Origin: Mangifera indica
Lineage: Eukaryota; Streptophyta; Magnoliopsida; Sapindales; Anacardiaceae
Reading direction: 5' to 3'
Assembly (NCBI RefSeq): GCF_011075055.1
Contig: NC_058143.1
Coordinates: 10,183,057-10,247,056, forward strand
DNA length: 64,000 nt
The position numbers were made by a program, and so were the translations under genes. A model generated the notes under the pieces. It did not search any database. It was not told where the DNA came from and saw nothing but the letters and a program-made list of their open reading frames with translations. This document shows positions 34,521-45,925 of this stretch, one piece after another (position 1 is the stretch's first letter; each line of letters starts with the position of its first letter).

Positions 34521-34822
34521 TTATATAATATCAATTGAAGAAAAGTGAACGTAAATCTGACCCTTTGATTTCAAGGATGCATGGCTTGTCAATGTTTCTT
34601 ATCATAAAAATAGAAAACTTTAAGGAGCTAGGGCTTTTGGAAATTTTAGTGAGATTTGCAAGAAGTTTGGCTTATGATTATGAAGAATTTGTTAAATATA
34701 TTTATCTAAAAGTGTTGATGTATTTATACTTATTGGTGTGAAAATATGTTTTAATCCAATTTCTTATTCAAATTCTACCGGTCTTGCTTGAAGATTACTG
34801 AGTATGCGGTGCTAATAATACT
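34521..34822. other. intergenic DNA right of MULE-1
   Basis: No recognised gene. The expected last NERD exon was looked for here and not found. Confidence 0.4.
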
Positions 34823-35303
34823 TGGGGTGAGTTTGGTTTAGATTATTTTTTTATCTGAAAAATGAAAAATGATTACAAAGATCGATTATTTAAAAAATTA
34901 CTAAGTATAAATCATTATTATGTATAATAACATTTGATAGTTATAAATAATTATTGTGTTTAATTGGAAAGAATAAAAGAGTATTAAGTTATTATGTTAC
35001 TTAAATGGTTTTAGGTGTAATTGTTTAAAATATTATTTATGTTATGTGTTATTTTAATAAAAAATAATAATATTTTTATTTTAAAAAATTAATAAGAGAA
35101 TTGTAACAAAATGAATATTATCTTTTAGCACATAAGGTGAGGATAGAAATACGATTTCTTCGTATATTATTTGATATATAATTATTGGTAATATAAAATT
35201 ATTGAAAATTTTTATTGTTTGATAAATTAAATAAAGAAATATCATTAATAAAATATATTTATTACTGAAATAATTTATTATACCAGTGGACTAAACATCC
35301 CCT
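34823..35303. mobile_element. MITE-like element with GGGGATGTTTAGT-type ends
   Basis: The left end tggggtgagtttggttta and the reverse-complemented right end (caggggatgtttagtccact) are inverted-repeat-like and resemble those at 18258-18465. The interior is AT-rich and non-coding. Confidence 0.4.
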
Positions 35304-35370
35304 GATGTTATGGGCTTTTTAAGTTAGATTAGGCAAGGGACCTCTCAATCACAGCTTATGTTCCATGTCT

Positions 35371-36345
35371 CAATAAAATAGCATTTCCCACCCAAAGTTT
35401 AACCTAAAATCTGTTTTAAAAAGAGTAATGATATGTGTATATATTTTTTATATACAATTTTTATACATAATGATATGTCAATCATCATATGATTTAACAT
35501 TATTTTTTCATTGATTTAAAATTATTTAATTTTATGATAATACATTATCTGTATATCTAAATTGTATACCAAATATATATTCACATAATTTTATTGTTAA
35601 AATAAGTAATAGTATAAGAGTAAAATATTAATTTTATCATTAATTAATTTACAAAAATAACAATTTTTTATCAAAATTAATTTAACCCTTAAAATGTTTT
35701 AAAACTTACAAATTAATCTCTGAAAATTTTCAAACTCTTATATATTTTAAAATTGCTATATGACTTTAATAATTATAATATTACATTTATATCTATAGGA
35801 GTATAATGCAAATGTCCTTTTTTTAACTATTGGGAGTGGACAATATTTTAAAATTTTCTAAATAATCCCAAACTTTTTTAAGTTACTAATAACCCCTTAA
35901 AATTTTCAAAAAGACTTCAAACTTTTTTGAGATACTAAAAACCCCTAAAAATTTCCAAAAAGACCCCTAACATTTAAAGAAATTACATTTTACCCCTATG
36001 ATCTACAATTTTATGACAAAGATACTTATATTTATAGAAAGAGAGGAAGACAAAATGAGAATGAAAAGAAATAGAAATAAGAGGTTTGTTATATAATTTG
36101 AATATTTAAAAGTTATTTTAAATTTTTGTTTATTTAGGGTTAGATGATAATTTTGAAAAATGAGATATAGAGATAAAATGATAATTTCACTTTTTAATAT
36201 TACTATTTCATTACCAGAGTTTAATTTTGGGTGGGAGATGTTCAATATGCTTGATTTTGGGTGGGAAAGTGTTAATTATGCGAACTTGGGGTGAAATAGT
36301 GTTTCAAGACCTAACCTTGGGTGGGATCTAGTAAATTATCTAAAA
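35371..36345. mobile_element. inverted-repeat element E of the cccaccc family
   Basis: The left end carries gcatttcccacccaaagttt. The right end carries three tandem reverse copies of the motif (gggtgggagatg, gggtgggaaagtg, gggtgggatctag at about 36228-36330) spaced by about 45 bp. The interior is AT-rich and includes a small MITE. Boundaries are approximate. Confidence 0.45.
35422..35596. mobile_element. CTATGTGTA-type MITE, copy 1 (diverged)
   Basis: The left end taatgatatgtgtatatatt and right end aaatatatattcacataatttta form an imperfect inverted repeat around atgatatgtcaatcatcata. This is the same layout as the clearer copies at 62415 and 62857. Confidence 0.45.
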
Positions 36346-36633
36346 GGAAAACTATTTGTGATTATTTTGCACAATCGTGGAGGTAACTACGCAGGAGATT
36401 CTTTCTCTGGGCAAGTGAAGAGAAAATACGACAGGTCAGCCATGATTGGTAGGGGAGTTACTGTCTCTTAATTTCTTTAGAATTAGTGTCTTCTTTATTT
36501 GTTTTAAATAAATTTTCCGGGTGGAAGAACAATGCTTACATCAAGTCAACAATCAATCCTTGAGTTGAGTGTTTGCAACTTTGTAACAACTGAATGCATC
36601 TGTGCTTGTATTTATTGGATCTAATAAACAACT

Positions 36634-36790
36634 CAATAAAATTATGTATATATTTACTTCAAATATATAAATAAGTATATATTTTACATGCGTCATTATA
36701 TGATTGATTGATTATTTAATTGCGTGATAACATACATAAGTATGTATTTATTTATATACTCAAAATAAATACACATAATTTTATCATAAA
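36634..36790. mobile_element. CTATGTGTA-type MITE, copy 2 (diverged)
   Basis: Left caataaaattatgtatatat and right atacacataattttatcataa pair as terminal inverted repeats. The interior contains gcgtcattatatgattgatt, matching the central motif of the family. Confidence 0.5.
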
Positions 36791-37187
36791 CAAATAGGGA
36801 TAATTTTCTATTATTAATACATTCGATGTGTAGCATTTGTGTTTTGACTTCATGGGTTTGTTAAAAGCCATTTCATAGAACATGTTTGATGGAATTCACA
36901 CAAGCATATAATTGAATCCACTTACAGTAAATTTCAACAACTTTGATTTACTTATATCTACTTAATTGGATTGAGAAGCCTAATTAGACTATCTGGTATG
37001 CTTATGAACAATCAACTTGAATCCCTCCCTCAAAATTTACCATTAATTTGTTTAATTTCTGGTTGCTTATTCTCTCTTGCAGAACTCTTGTATCCTCCAA
37101 ACTGAACCCAAATTAAAGTAAATAAATAAATAAATCATTTTTTAAATAATAATAATACTAAAATATCAACATTTAAATTTTTATTAT

Positions 37188-37956
37188 TTACCTTAGACTT
37201 AGAGGAGGAGTATTATTGGAGGGCGTGAATAGAATGTGGGTGAGCTTTAGGGCCTCAATGTTACAATTGATTACGTGGTTGAAGCAAACATAGCGACCGT
37301 ATGATAATACATCTTCAAACATGCAGATGTAAGCGTCAACACTGAACCTAAGGTCCTTTGTAACTACAAGTCTATCTTCGTACATCTCAGCCACTGTCTT
37401 TGATAATGCATGTCATAACTGCATAAATGCCTTCATTGTACCTTAGGATTTTACATACATGCAAATATATTTATATAATATTTTAAAAAACAATTTTGTG
37501 ATTAAAAGCAATTAAAATTTATCAAATAAGTTTATAATAATTAAAATAAAAGTAAGAAAATAATACTGCCTTGTATTTCTTGCAAAAATTAATGTCACTC
37601 CAATTCCTTTCATCAAGATCAGGCGACAGCGTATTAGTGTGGTCATTCCATATAACATCTGTGAGAGATGAAGTGAAAACCACTTTGTCGATGGAATCAG
37701 TTTGTGCACATGCTTCCAACACATTGTGAGCTGCTCTCACCTCTACTTCTGCTATTAATTCCTGACCAAGTAGATAAAAAACTAAACTTAATCAGACTCC
37801 AATCTATTGGCATGATTTTTTTTCCTTTTTAATTCTGAAAGAGAATTAAATAAACGAAAGGAAGAAAAGGATAATTAAGTACATCATAGGTGGAGCAATC
37901 AGGAGGGGGCTCAAAGGAGTAGAGCAAGCCTGAACGTCCCCTCAAAGCATCCATTA
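37188..37956 (-). pseudogene. cinnamoyl-CoA-reductase-like pseudogene, 3' part
   Basis: Minus-strand exons: 37956-37883 (remainder of the exon split by MULE-2; DALRGRSGLLYSFEPPPD), 37761-37570 (EVRAAHNVLEACAQTDSIDK and VVFTSSLTDVIWND, ending NWSDINFCKKYK), and 37393-37188 (AEMYEDRLVVTKDLRFSVDA, YGRYVCFNHVINC, stop after LSLR). This is the NAD(P)-binding extended SDR family, closest to cinnamoyl-CoA-reductase-like SNL6 proteins. The exon expected between the last two (the one with the conserved LW-H-LSK-type catalytic segment) is missing; only 176 bp separate them. The donor at 37569 is GC (aag|gcagt). The last exon ends early. Host gene function here is lost. Confidence 0.85.
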
Positions 37957-39997
37957 GGGAAATTGAAATTTTTAGCACTTTTTTATTCCGTGTATACAAA
38001 ATTGCCACCTATCCTAAAGTTTTCACAAATATACCACAACAGTACTCACCTTCCCCAAAATACCCCTCTTCAATCTTCCATGCATAAATTCTCTCTCCTC
38101 TTCTCTGCAACTTTTTTTTCTCTTCTTCCTCTTCTTCCAAAGTTATAAAGAAATCACTGTCTCTTCTCCCTCATCTTCAAAAACAAAAACAGGAAGGAAA
38201 CAACCAAATTCTTCAAATTAAGAATTCTTCAAAGTAAGGATTTTAAAAAAAAAGGGGAAAAAAAAGAGCAATCTACAAGATAAAAAATGACCAACGAAGA
38301 AATTACCATGTAAGATGATCATGTAACAGTATTTAACTGGGAAAAGAAAAAAAATTGATATTTAAGGAATTAAGTGAAACAAAAAAACTGGGCATTTAAC
38401 TTTAAAAAAAAAAAAAAAGGTTGGCGTGAAAGTTGCTGTGTAACGCCAACCCTTAATATATGTATATAATATTAAATAATATTATTATATTAATATAATA
38501 TATTATATACTATAATATTATAATATATTATAATTTATATAATTAAATTATAATATTTTATAATATAATATTACATATATAATATAAAATATATTATATT
38601 ATATATATATAATTATTACAGGGGTTGGCAGCATCGCCAACCCCTGGTAATATATATTATATATATAATAATAATATTATATTAAAATATTATATAATAT
38701 AATAATATATAAAATATTATAATTTATATAATTAATTTTTAATATTATTATAATATTATATAATATATTATATTATATTATATATAATATTATAATATAT
38801 AAAATATATTATATATTATATATTATATAATTATATATTATTATAATATAATATTATATATATAATATAAAATATATTATATATAATTATATAATTATTA
38901 CAGGGGTTGGCGATGCCGCCAACCCCTGGTAATATATACTATATATATAATAATAATATTATATTAAAATATTATAATTATATATTAATATAATATTATT
39001 ATATTATATTAATATAATATTATTATATTATAATTTATATAATTAATTTTTAATATTATTATAATATTTTATAATATAATATTATATAATATATAAAATA
39101 TATTATATTATATATAATATTATATATTTTATAATTATATATTATTATAATATATTACATATTTTATATAATATAATATATATAAAATATATCATATATA
39201 ATTATTACCAGGGGTTGGCGGCATCGCCAACCCTTGGCGTCGCCAAGGGTTGGCGATGTCGCCAACCCCTTGTTACATATATTATATATTATATAATATA
39301 TAATATAATATTATAATATAATTTTATATTTTATAAAATATATGTAAAAGTAAAAGGAGTCTGGGTTGGCGACTGTAGCATTAATGTAGGGTGGGCCCAC
39401 CCTTTATAAAGCAAAGCATGATTTTTATATATATATAATTATTTAATTCTATATATATATATATACAATTATATTATATATTTATATTAATATATGATAT
39501 ATTATATTATATTTTAATTAGAATATTATAATTATATATTATTTATATTATTATAATTATTATTTTATTATAATAGTATATTAATATTAAAATATATTAT
39601 TATATTTTTTTGCCAGGGTTGGCGGAATCCGCCAACCCATGACTTATATATATATAATTAAATAATTATATATATATAATTATATTATATATTATATAAT
39701 ATTATAATAAATATATCTTATATTATTAATATATATATATATTATATATATAATATTATAATATTATATATAATTATATATTATAATTATATATCTAATA
39801 ATATATATATTAATATATTATATATATTATTAATAATATTAATAAATATTAATTTATAATATGTTATCAGTTTATTTTATATATTAATTTATATAATATA
39901 ATAATATAATTATAATTTATATTAATATATAATATGTTATATAATATAATATATTAAAATTATATTATAATATATTTTATATATACCGCCAACCCTT
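37957..39997 (+). repeat. left terminal inverted repeat of MULE-2
   Basis: Matches the reverse complement of 42953-44927 with small indels. One example is an extra ggggaagaggggtatttt unit in the right arm near 44806. The outer 450 bp are of ordinary composition and include a T/C-rich stretch (38050-38160). The rest is almost pure A/T broken by GC-rich hairpins at 38419, 38621, 38901, 39209, 39361, 39613 and 39986. Confidence 0.88.
39209..39272. repeat. double GGTTGGCG hairpin in the left arm
   Basis: Two back-to-back stems, ggggttggcg...cgccaaccc and gggttggcg...cgccaacccc, joined by ttggcgtcgccaa. The segment is GC-rich between long A/T tracts. The reverse-complement partner lies at about 43563-43622. 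Confidence 0.85.
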
Positions 39998-40013
39998 TAT
40001 ATTAATATATATA

Positions 40014-40625
40014 TATATTATATTATATTATACATAAAATATATTATATATATTATTATATTAATTTTATATATTATTATATATATTATTATAATTTAAT
40101 ATAATATATTATATATTATTATTATAAAATATATTATTTATTTTCATACTTATACTATTATCAATATGTTAAATATTATTGAAATGTTGCGAATATAATA
40201 GCTAAAGAGGATCGTTTTTAAAGGTGGATAAAAATTCGAAAAAAAATCAAATTGACAAAAAAATTTATTTTGATTTTGGCAGTTAATTAATATTTTTATA
40301 TAAGAAGAATAGTAAAATTAATAAAACAATTTGATTTATTATTTTTCAATGCAGCCCATACCGTGTTTCAATAAAACAATGTGTCAAATACACCATGCAA
40401 ACAATAAAAAATGACATCATTCAAAAAATAATAAAATACACCTTTCAATCAATAATAAAATACATCTTTCAAGCAATAATAAAATGACATCCAATTCGTA
40501 TGCATGCCCGTCCATCCATGCCTGTTTAGAAATCCTCGAAACCTGCATTGTCACATTCCAATTGAATTGAATAAAGACAATCAATTTAGTAAACTTGATT
40601 GACATACAAATAAACTCATAAACAG
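40014..40625. other. internal non-coding DNA of MULE-2, downstream of the C48 gene
   Basis: A/T-only tract to about 40140, then ordinary AT-rich sequence with a small triplicated aataataaaataca-type word at 40425-40490. Probably contains the 3' end of the C48 transcript. Confidence 0.5.
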
Positions 40626-41760
40626 TTAATACTTACTGAGGGCCTTTCCTTGGAATATGGTTGTAGCCACGCGTTTTCTTAACCTCTTGGAATGTGCTGA
40701 TGTAAAATTAAATGGGTGATCTTGGGCAAGGTATTCCATAAACATGAGTAAAAAAATGCCACAGTCTCCACTTCCAACATCCTGTTTTGGGACATCACGA
40801 ACACACCTATATTGTAATGTCGGTAGAGGATCTGGTGATGGAATTCCCTTTGATATATAGAAGTTACTCGCCTTCATTAGGTGTGTTAGTGTCCTAAATG
40901 GCATCAATAACTTCTTCACCCTCTCTATGCTTTCAGTATATTGGGCAGAGTCGTATATATACATCCTCCATTCATTTATATCCAATACGCCACACACCCA
41001 ATGTTGGTTGTCGAAGTTGATCGGAAAGAATACCTGTCGACCAATTAAAATGAAATAAGTATCAATAATCAATCTTACCGTAAACAACTTACAGTTGTAC
41101 ACCACCTTGTCAACACTACTCCATGGGCGAAAGAATTCTTTTGTCCGAAGCGAGATTCCATTGATTTGATCTAGAAAAAATGTAGGCCACTCCATATTTG
41201 CACCCAATTGTTTAAACTCACTGTAACACTGAGGGAGAAGTGCAACAAATTGGGTGGAAACAGTAGTCCAGTTACCGTCCGGATAAGATTTACGAAGTAT
41301 ACCCATAAAAGCTTCAATATGCTGTGTTCATAGATTAATCACATCATACTTTGAACATGATAAGTAATAGAAACAAATACAAAGGAAGGGTACATACCGT
41401 GTTTTCCAACCATTGCCCTAGTGTTACAATTTGGGTCCACCATGGTTTGGGCATACGGGCGGTCGTTCCGGCTGGTCCCCCGAGGAAGACGCGTCGACTG
41501 TCATTATCAGACGCTTGATCATACCATATTGTGAACTCTGAATAGCACCCAGCCAACTTGGGGTCAAAATCAATACCCTTAATTACTGGTTGTTTGTTCT
41601 TTTTTTCCTTTACTGGATTTGTGAATGGACTGACCAACTGTTTCCCTTTTCGCAGTACACGACCGAAAGCTGACACTTTTTTAGTTGTTGTCGGCTTCTG
41701 AGCAGTTGTTGGTCGGTCCTGAATTTGTTGTTGGACTTCCTCGTCGGATGATTCGTCTAA
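40626..41760 (-). CDS. Ulp1-like C48 cysteine peptidase carried by MULE-2
   Basis: Two exons, 41760-41398 and 41321-40626, are joined by a 76-nt GT-AG intron (…LENT|HIEAFM…). They encode about 350 residues with no stops. The N-terminal part is Ser/Lys-rich, followed by the MULE-Ulp1 block PWWTQIVTLGQWLENT. The C-terminal C48 domain shows NFDNQHWVCGVLD (catalytic His), MYIYDSAQY (Asp), PKQDVGSGDCGIFLL (oxyanion Gln and nucleophile Cys). All four catalytic positions are present. C48 enzymes cleave SUMO-type modifiers from lysines or process their precursors; that this protein does so is inference. The 5' end is uncertain: an upstream exon starting near 42584 (MDIREGETNIDKFIKRI) ends at a GT donor but does not join in phase to 41760 without another exon. 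The usual DUF1985 partner domain is absent. Promoter activity would be expected from the right TIR. Confidence 0.8.
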
Positions 41761-42760
41761 CTGGAAAAAAGTAATGGCATTAAACTTCATATATACATAT
41801 TTAACTATCATATCATCAACTGATGCATAAAAATGTATCAAGGCAAAACATCAAAAAATAGATAGTGGCAATTTCGTAATATATTATCTAACTCCCTGTC
41901 AATACAAGGAAAACAACACATCATGCAATAGAAGAAAACAGGAAAAAACAAGCATATTATATAAAGAAATTGCTTACAATAGAAGAAAACAGGAAAAATT
42001 AAATAAATTCAGTGGGGCATATTTGGTGGCAATTTTGTAATATATTTTCCAACTCTCTGTCAATACAAGGAAAACAACACATCAAGCAATAAAAGAAGAC
42101 AGGAAAAAACAAGCATAAAAAGTAAAGAAATTACGTGCAATAGACGAAAACAGGGAAAAATAAAATAAATTAAGTGGGGATGAACAGGTTGGCGGAAACG
42201 CCAAGGGTTGGCGTTTCGCCAACCCTTGGCGATTCCGCCAACCTGTTCATCATTAAACTGGAATTTTTTTTCAGCTGTATTTTGGTTTTTTATAGCTATC
42301 ACAACAACATTAAACAATAATAACAACTTTAAACAATAGAAACAACATGAAATAATAGCATTAAACAATCTAACAACATGAAATCATAATAAAATTAAAT
42401 TTTACATGAACATGAAAACACCATAATTATTTAATTTTCAGCTATTTATGAAGAAAACAAATAACATATAGGGTTAAGTTAACACTAACCTGGACGTGGA
42501 TGACTTTGCTATGAATTTTTTGCAGCAGGTGTTTATTCTCTTAATAAATTTATCAATGTTCGTCTCTCCCTCCCTTATGTCCATTTTGAATCTTTTATAA
42601 TGGATTCTCACAGGTTTTATTGTTCAATCACATGTCTTCCTCCTACCATTAATACTAATATTTTAGTTTCATGCTGCTGGGATTCCTTCCTCATATTACA
42701 GAGATTCTCTGCATGGGTCACTTCATGAGCATCAATCATTTAATTATACTAAAATATAAT
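41761..42760 (-). other. upstream region of the C48 gene inside MULE-2
   Basis: Contains two near-duplicate stretches (41866-41975 and 42034-42145, sharing ccctgtcaatacaaggaaaa-like text). Also holds a long GC-rich palindrome at 42184-42247 and a possible first coding exon ending with a GT donor near 42491. No DUF1985 motif was seen. Confidence 0.5.
42184..42247. repeat. 64-bp near-perfect palindrome built from GGTTGGCG words
   Basis: The segment runs aacaggttggcggaa… to …ttccgccaacctgtt, with internal ccaagggttggcg and cgccaacccttgg. It reads almost the same on both strands, with mismatches only in the short spacers. It lies in the unique centre of MULE-2, not in the arms, so the motif is not just a TIR feature. 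Confidence 0.85.
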
Positions 42761-42952
42761 TTAATATTCCAATTAAAAATATAATAATATATATTATTAT
42801 ATAATATTATATAATAATAAGAATTCTTCAGATTATATAATATATAATAACTTATTATATATATTATATTATATATAAAATTAAATAATAATATTATTTA
42901 TTATTATATATTATAATTATAATATTAATATAATAATAATATATACATATAA

Positions 42953-44927
42953 GGGTTGGCGTTGGCAACTCCAACCCTTATACATATATTAAAGAAAATA
43001 TATTATATATTAATATATAATATAATTATAATAATATAATTATAATATTTTTAATTAAAAATATAATATAAATAAGATAATATAATATATTATATATATT
43101 ATATTATCTATAATATAAGATATATTTATTATAATATTATATAATATATAATATAATTATATATATATAATTATTTAATTATATATATATAAGTCATGGG
43201 TTGGCGGATTCCGCCAACCCTGGCAAAAAAATATAATAATATATTTTAATATTAATATACTATTATAATAAAATAATAATTATAATAATATAAATAATAT
43301 ATAATTATAATATTCTAATTAAAATATAATATAATATATCATATATTAATATAAATATATAATATAATTGTATATATATATATAGAATTAAATAATTATA
43401 TATATATAAAAATCATGCTTTGCTTTATAAAGGGTGGGCCCACCCTACATTAATGCTACAGTCGCCAACCCAGACTCCTTTTACTTTTACATATATTTTA
43501 TAAAATATAAAATTATATTATAATATTATATTATATATTATATAATATATAATATATGTAACAAGGGGTTGGCGACATCGCCAACCCTTGGCGCCAAGGG
43601 TTGGCGATGCCGCCAACCCCTGGTAATAATTATATATGATATATTTTATATATATTATATTATATAAAATATGTAATATATTATAATAATATATAATTAT
43701 AAAATATATAATATTATATATAATATAATATATTTTATATATTATATAATATTATATTATAAAATATTATAATAATATTAAAAATTAATTATATAAATTA
43801 TAATATAATAATATTATATTAATATAATATAATAATATTATATTAATATATAATTATAATATTTTAATATAATATTATTATTATATATATAGTATATATT
43901 ACCAGGGGTTGGCGGCATCGCCAACCCCTGTAATAATTATATAATTATATATAATATATTTTATATTATATATATAATATTATATTATAATAATATATAA
44001 TTATATAATATATAATATATAATATATTTTATATATTATAATATTATATATAATATAATATAATATATTATATAATATTATAATAATATTAAAAATTAAT
44101 TATATAAATTATAATATTTTATATATTATTATATTATATAATATTTTAATATAATATTATTATTATATATATAATATATATTACCAGGGGTTGGCGGCAT
44201 CGCCAACCCCTGGCGACGCCAGGGGTTGGCGATGCCGCCAACCCCTGTAATAATTATATATATATAATATAATATATTTTATATTATATATGTAATATTA
44301 TATTATAAAATATTATAATTTAATTATATAAATTATAATATATTATAATATTATAGTATATAATATATTATATTAATATAATAATATTATTTAATATTAT
44401 ATACATATATTAAGGGTTGGCGTTACACAGCAACTTTCACGCCAACCTTTTTTTTTTTTTTTAAAGTTAAATGCCCAGTTTTTTTGTTTCACTTAATTCC
44501 TTAAATATCAATTTTTTTTCTTTTCCCAGTTAAATACTGTTACATGATCATCTTACATGGTAATTTCTTCGTTGGTCATTTTTTATCTTGTAGATTGCTC
44601 TTTTTTTTCCCCTTTTTTTTTAAAATCCTTACTTTGAAGAATTCTTAATTTGAAGAATTTGGTTGTTTCCTTCCTGTTTTTGTTTTTGAAGATGAGGGAG
44701 AAGAGACAGTGATTTCTTTATAACTTTGGAAGAAGAGGAAGAAGAGAAAAAAAAGTTGCAGAGAAGAGGAGAGAGAATTTATGCATGGAAGATTGAAGAG
44801 GGGTATTTTGGGGAAGAGGGGTATTTTGGGGAAGGTGAGTACTGTTGTGGTATATTTGTGAAAGCTTTAGGATAGGTGACAATTTTGTATACACGGAATA
44901 AAAAAGTGCTAAAAATTTCAATTTCCC
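42953..44927 (-). repeat. right terminal inverted repeat of MULE-2
   Basis: Mirror of 37957-39997. GC hairpins lie at about 42953, 43196, 43463, 43563-43622, 43908, 44185-44250 and 44415. The 44185 site has two stems where the left arm partner (38621) has one, so hairpin copy number differs between arms. A small open frame in each arm (about 38148 and 44718-44930) is a mirror duplicate and shows no domain. Confidence 0.88.
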
Positions 44928-45458
44928 CATCCATTATGCTCTGATAATCAAAGGGGTCTGCTTTAAATACTTTCTATTTATCGTTGTTGGAGCTTAATTC
45001 TTCGTAACTTTTCAAACTCCCTGTTAACCACCACCCACAATTCAATAAACATTTTGAATCTCTTTAAAAAAAAAATTCAAAAATTTTTAATTTAAATAAA
45101 TGATAAATTCTTTAAAACTTCTATAGATAGAGCATTTACTTCTATTGTTTGTGAAATATGTACAAGGATTAAGGTAAATGCAATTTAATTAATTATATAA
45201 AACTACCTAAATTTCAATCTTAACAAAAAGAAAAAAATCATAGTATATTTGCTAAAGCTGGAACGTTAAGCTTGATGAAAGATGAAAAAAAAAAAAATGC
45301 TACAATGGACGTATGAAAACCTCATATAAGTCCCAAAAGAAAGGTATATAAAATGGCAGGGAGGATAAATAAAACAAGAAGAAACGACAAGGGAGCTGAC
45401 CATGCGTGTGGACGGCAGCATGGACGAGGGAGGAGCCGAGGTGGCCGGAAGCATCCAT
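44928..45458 (-). pseudogene. cinnamoyl-CoA-reductase-like pseudogene, 5' part
   Basis: Exon 1 (45458 to about 45399, minus strand) encodes MDASGHLGSSLV-HAAV-THG, the N-terminal dinucleotide-binding glycine motif of the family. About ten residues are lost between SSLV and HAAV compared with relatives. Exon 2 starts after an acceptor at 45021-45024 and runs to the MULE-2 junction, encoding KVFKADPFDYQSIMDALRG across the junction. A TAG at 44976-44974 lies just before KVF. The two pieces flanking MULE-2 join at the 9-bp duplication to give one exon. Upstream sequence beyond 45558 is replaced by the Gypsy insertion. Confidence 0.8.
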
Positions 45459-45557
45459 TACTCAAACAGTGTTAGAAGAATAATCATGAGTGGACGTTGA
45501 ATAAATTTAATAAAAATAAAATTGAAGCAGAAAAAAAGAGAACAATTAGTGTGAAAT

Positions 45558-45887
45558 TGTTAGGTGCTCGGTTCAGGCGAGCTCTCACTCGGCCTCTGCC
45601 TCGTCGCGGAATGGTTCCTGATGTGAAGAAGCTCTCAAGGAGGTTACAATTCAATAATTATAGAGTATATTTTGGTGGAAAGATTAGTCTACTGTTTTTC
45701 ATTCATCTCTCCTTTTTATACAGTTTGTGGGAAAGCTAAAAATAACTAAATAACACGTCTCCTACGAAACTGGGAAACTGCTGAAAATGGCCATAGATCA
45801 TGGCTGCAACAGAAAGCAATAACATAACAGAAATTGAAAAGGGTCATAACTGCAGAATAAGGGTGCTGAATTCTTGGCCACGTAACA
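45558..45887 (-). repeat. 3' LTR of the Gypsy element
   Basis: Starts tgttaggtgctc and ends ggccacgtaaca on the plus strand. It is the downstream LTR for minus-strand transcription. A pyrimidine run on the plus strand (45888-45900, ttccaccccccttg region) is the polypurine tract on the coding strand. Confidence 0.92.
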
Positions 45888-45900
45888 TTCCACCCCCCTT
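45888..45900 (-). promoter_or_regulatory. polypurine tract
   Basis: On the minus strand it reads aaggggggtggaa immediately next to the 3' LTR, the expected plus-strand priming site for reverse transcription. Confidence 0.8.
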
Positions 45901-45925
45901 GAAAAGGGTCTTGTCCGCAAGGCCG

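Larger units (their letters stand above)
37957..44927 (-). mobile_element. MULE-2: 6,971-bp non-autonomous MULE with giant TIRs and a C48 protease gene
   Basis: The ends gggaaattgaaatttttagc and its exact reverse complement are flanked by perfect 9-bp direct repeats catccatta (37948-37956 and 44928-44936). The interrupted exon reads continuously across the two sides, which proves insertion. About 2 kb at each end are inverted copies. No transposase domain was found inside. The single recognisable gene is a minus-strand C48 (Ulp1-like) peptidase at 40626-41760. The GGGAAATT terminus is shared with MULE-1 and the third MULE (55745), so a related transposase could have moved it. Known: Ulp1-bearing MULEs exist. 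The architecture described here (transposase-free, hairpin-studded 2-kb arms) is not one I can match to a described element. Confidence 0.92.

Noticed and set aside
37963..38148. Small open frame in the left TIR, mirrored at 44718-44930
   Set aside because: The two are copies because the arms are inverted repeats. The peptide is low-complexity (Leu/Ser/Phe-rich) with no motif, so it is more likely leader or promoter DNA.
41034..41078. GT-AG bounded 45-nt segment inside the C48 exon
   Set aside because: It is shorter than usual plant introns, in frame and without stops. I kept it as coding but note that removal would also preserve frame.
42060..42368. 102-codon minus-strand open frame in MULE-2
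   Set aside because: Half of it is created by the 64-bp GC-rich palindrome at 42184-42247. It has no domain and lies upstream of the C48 exons in a region that looks intronic or leader.
40014..44400. Possibility that the A/T arms are organellar or centromeric satellite
   Set aside because: The mirrored order, GC hairpins, terminal match and 9-bp duplication are fully explained by the MULE-2 inverted arms.
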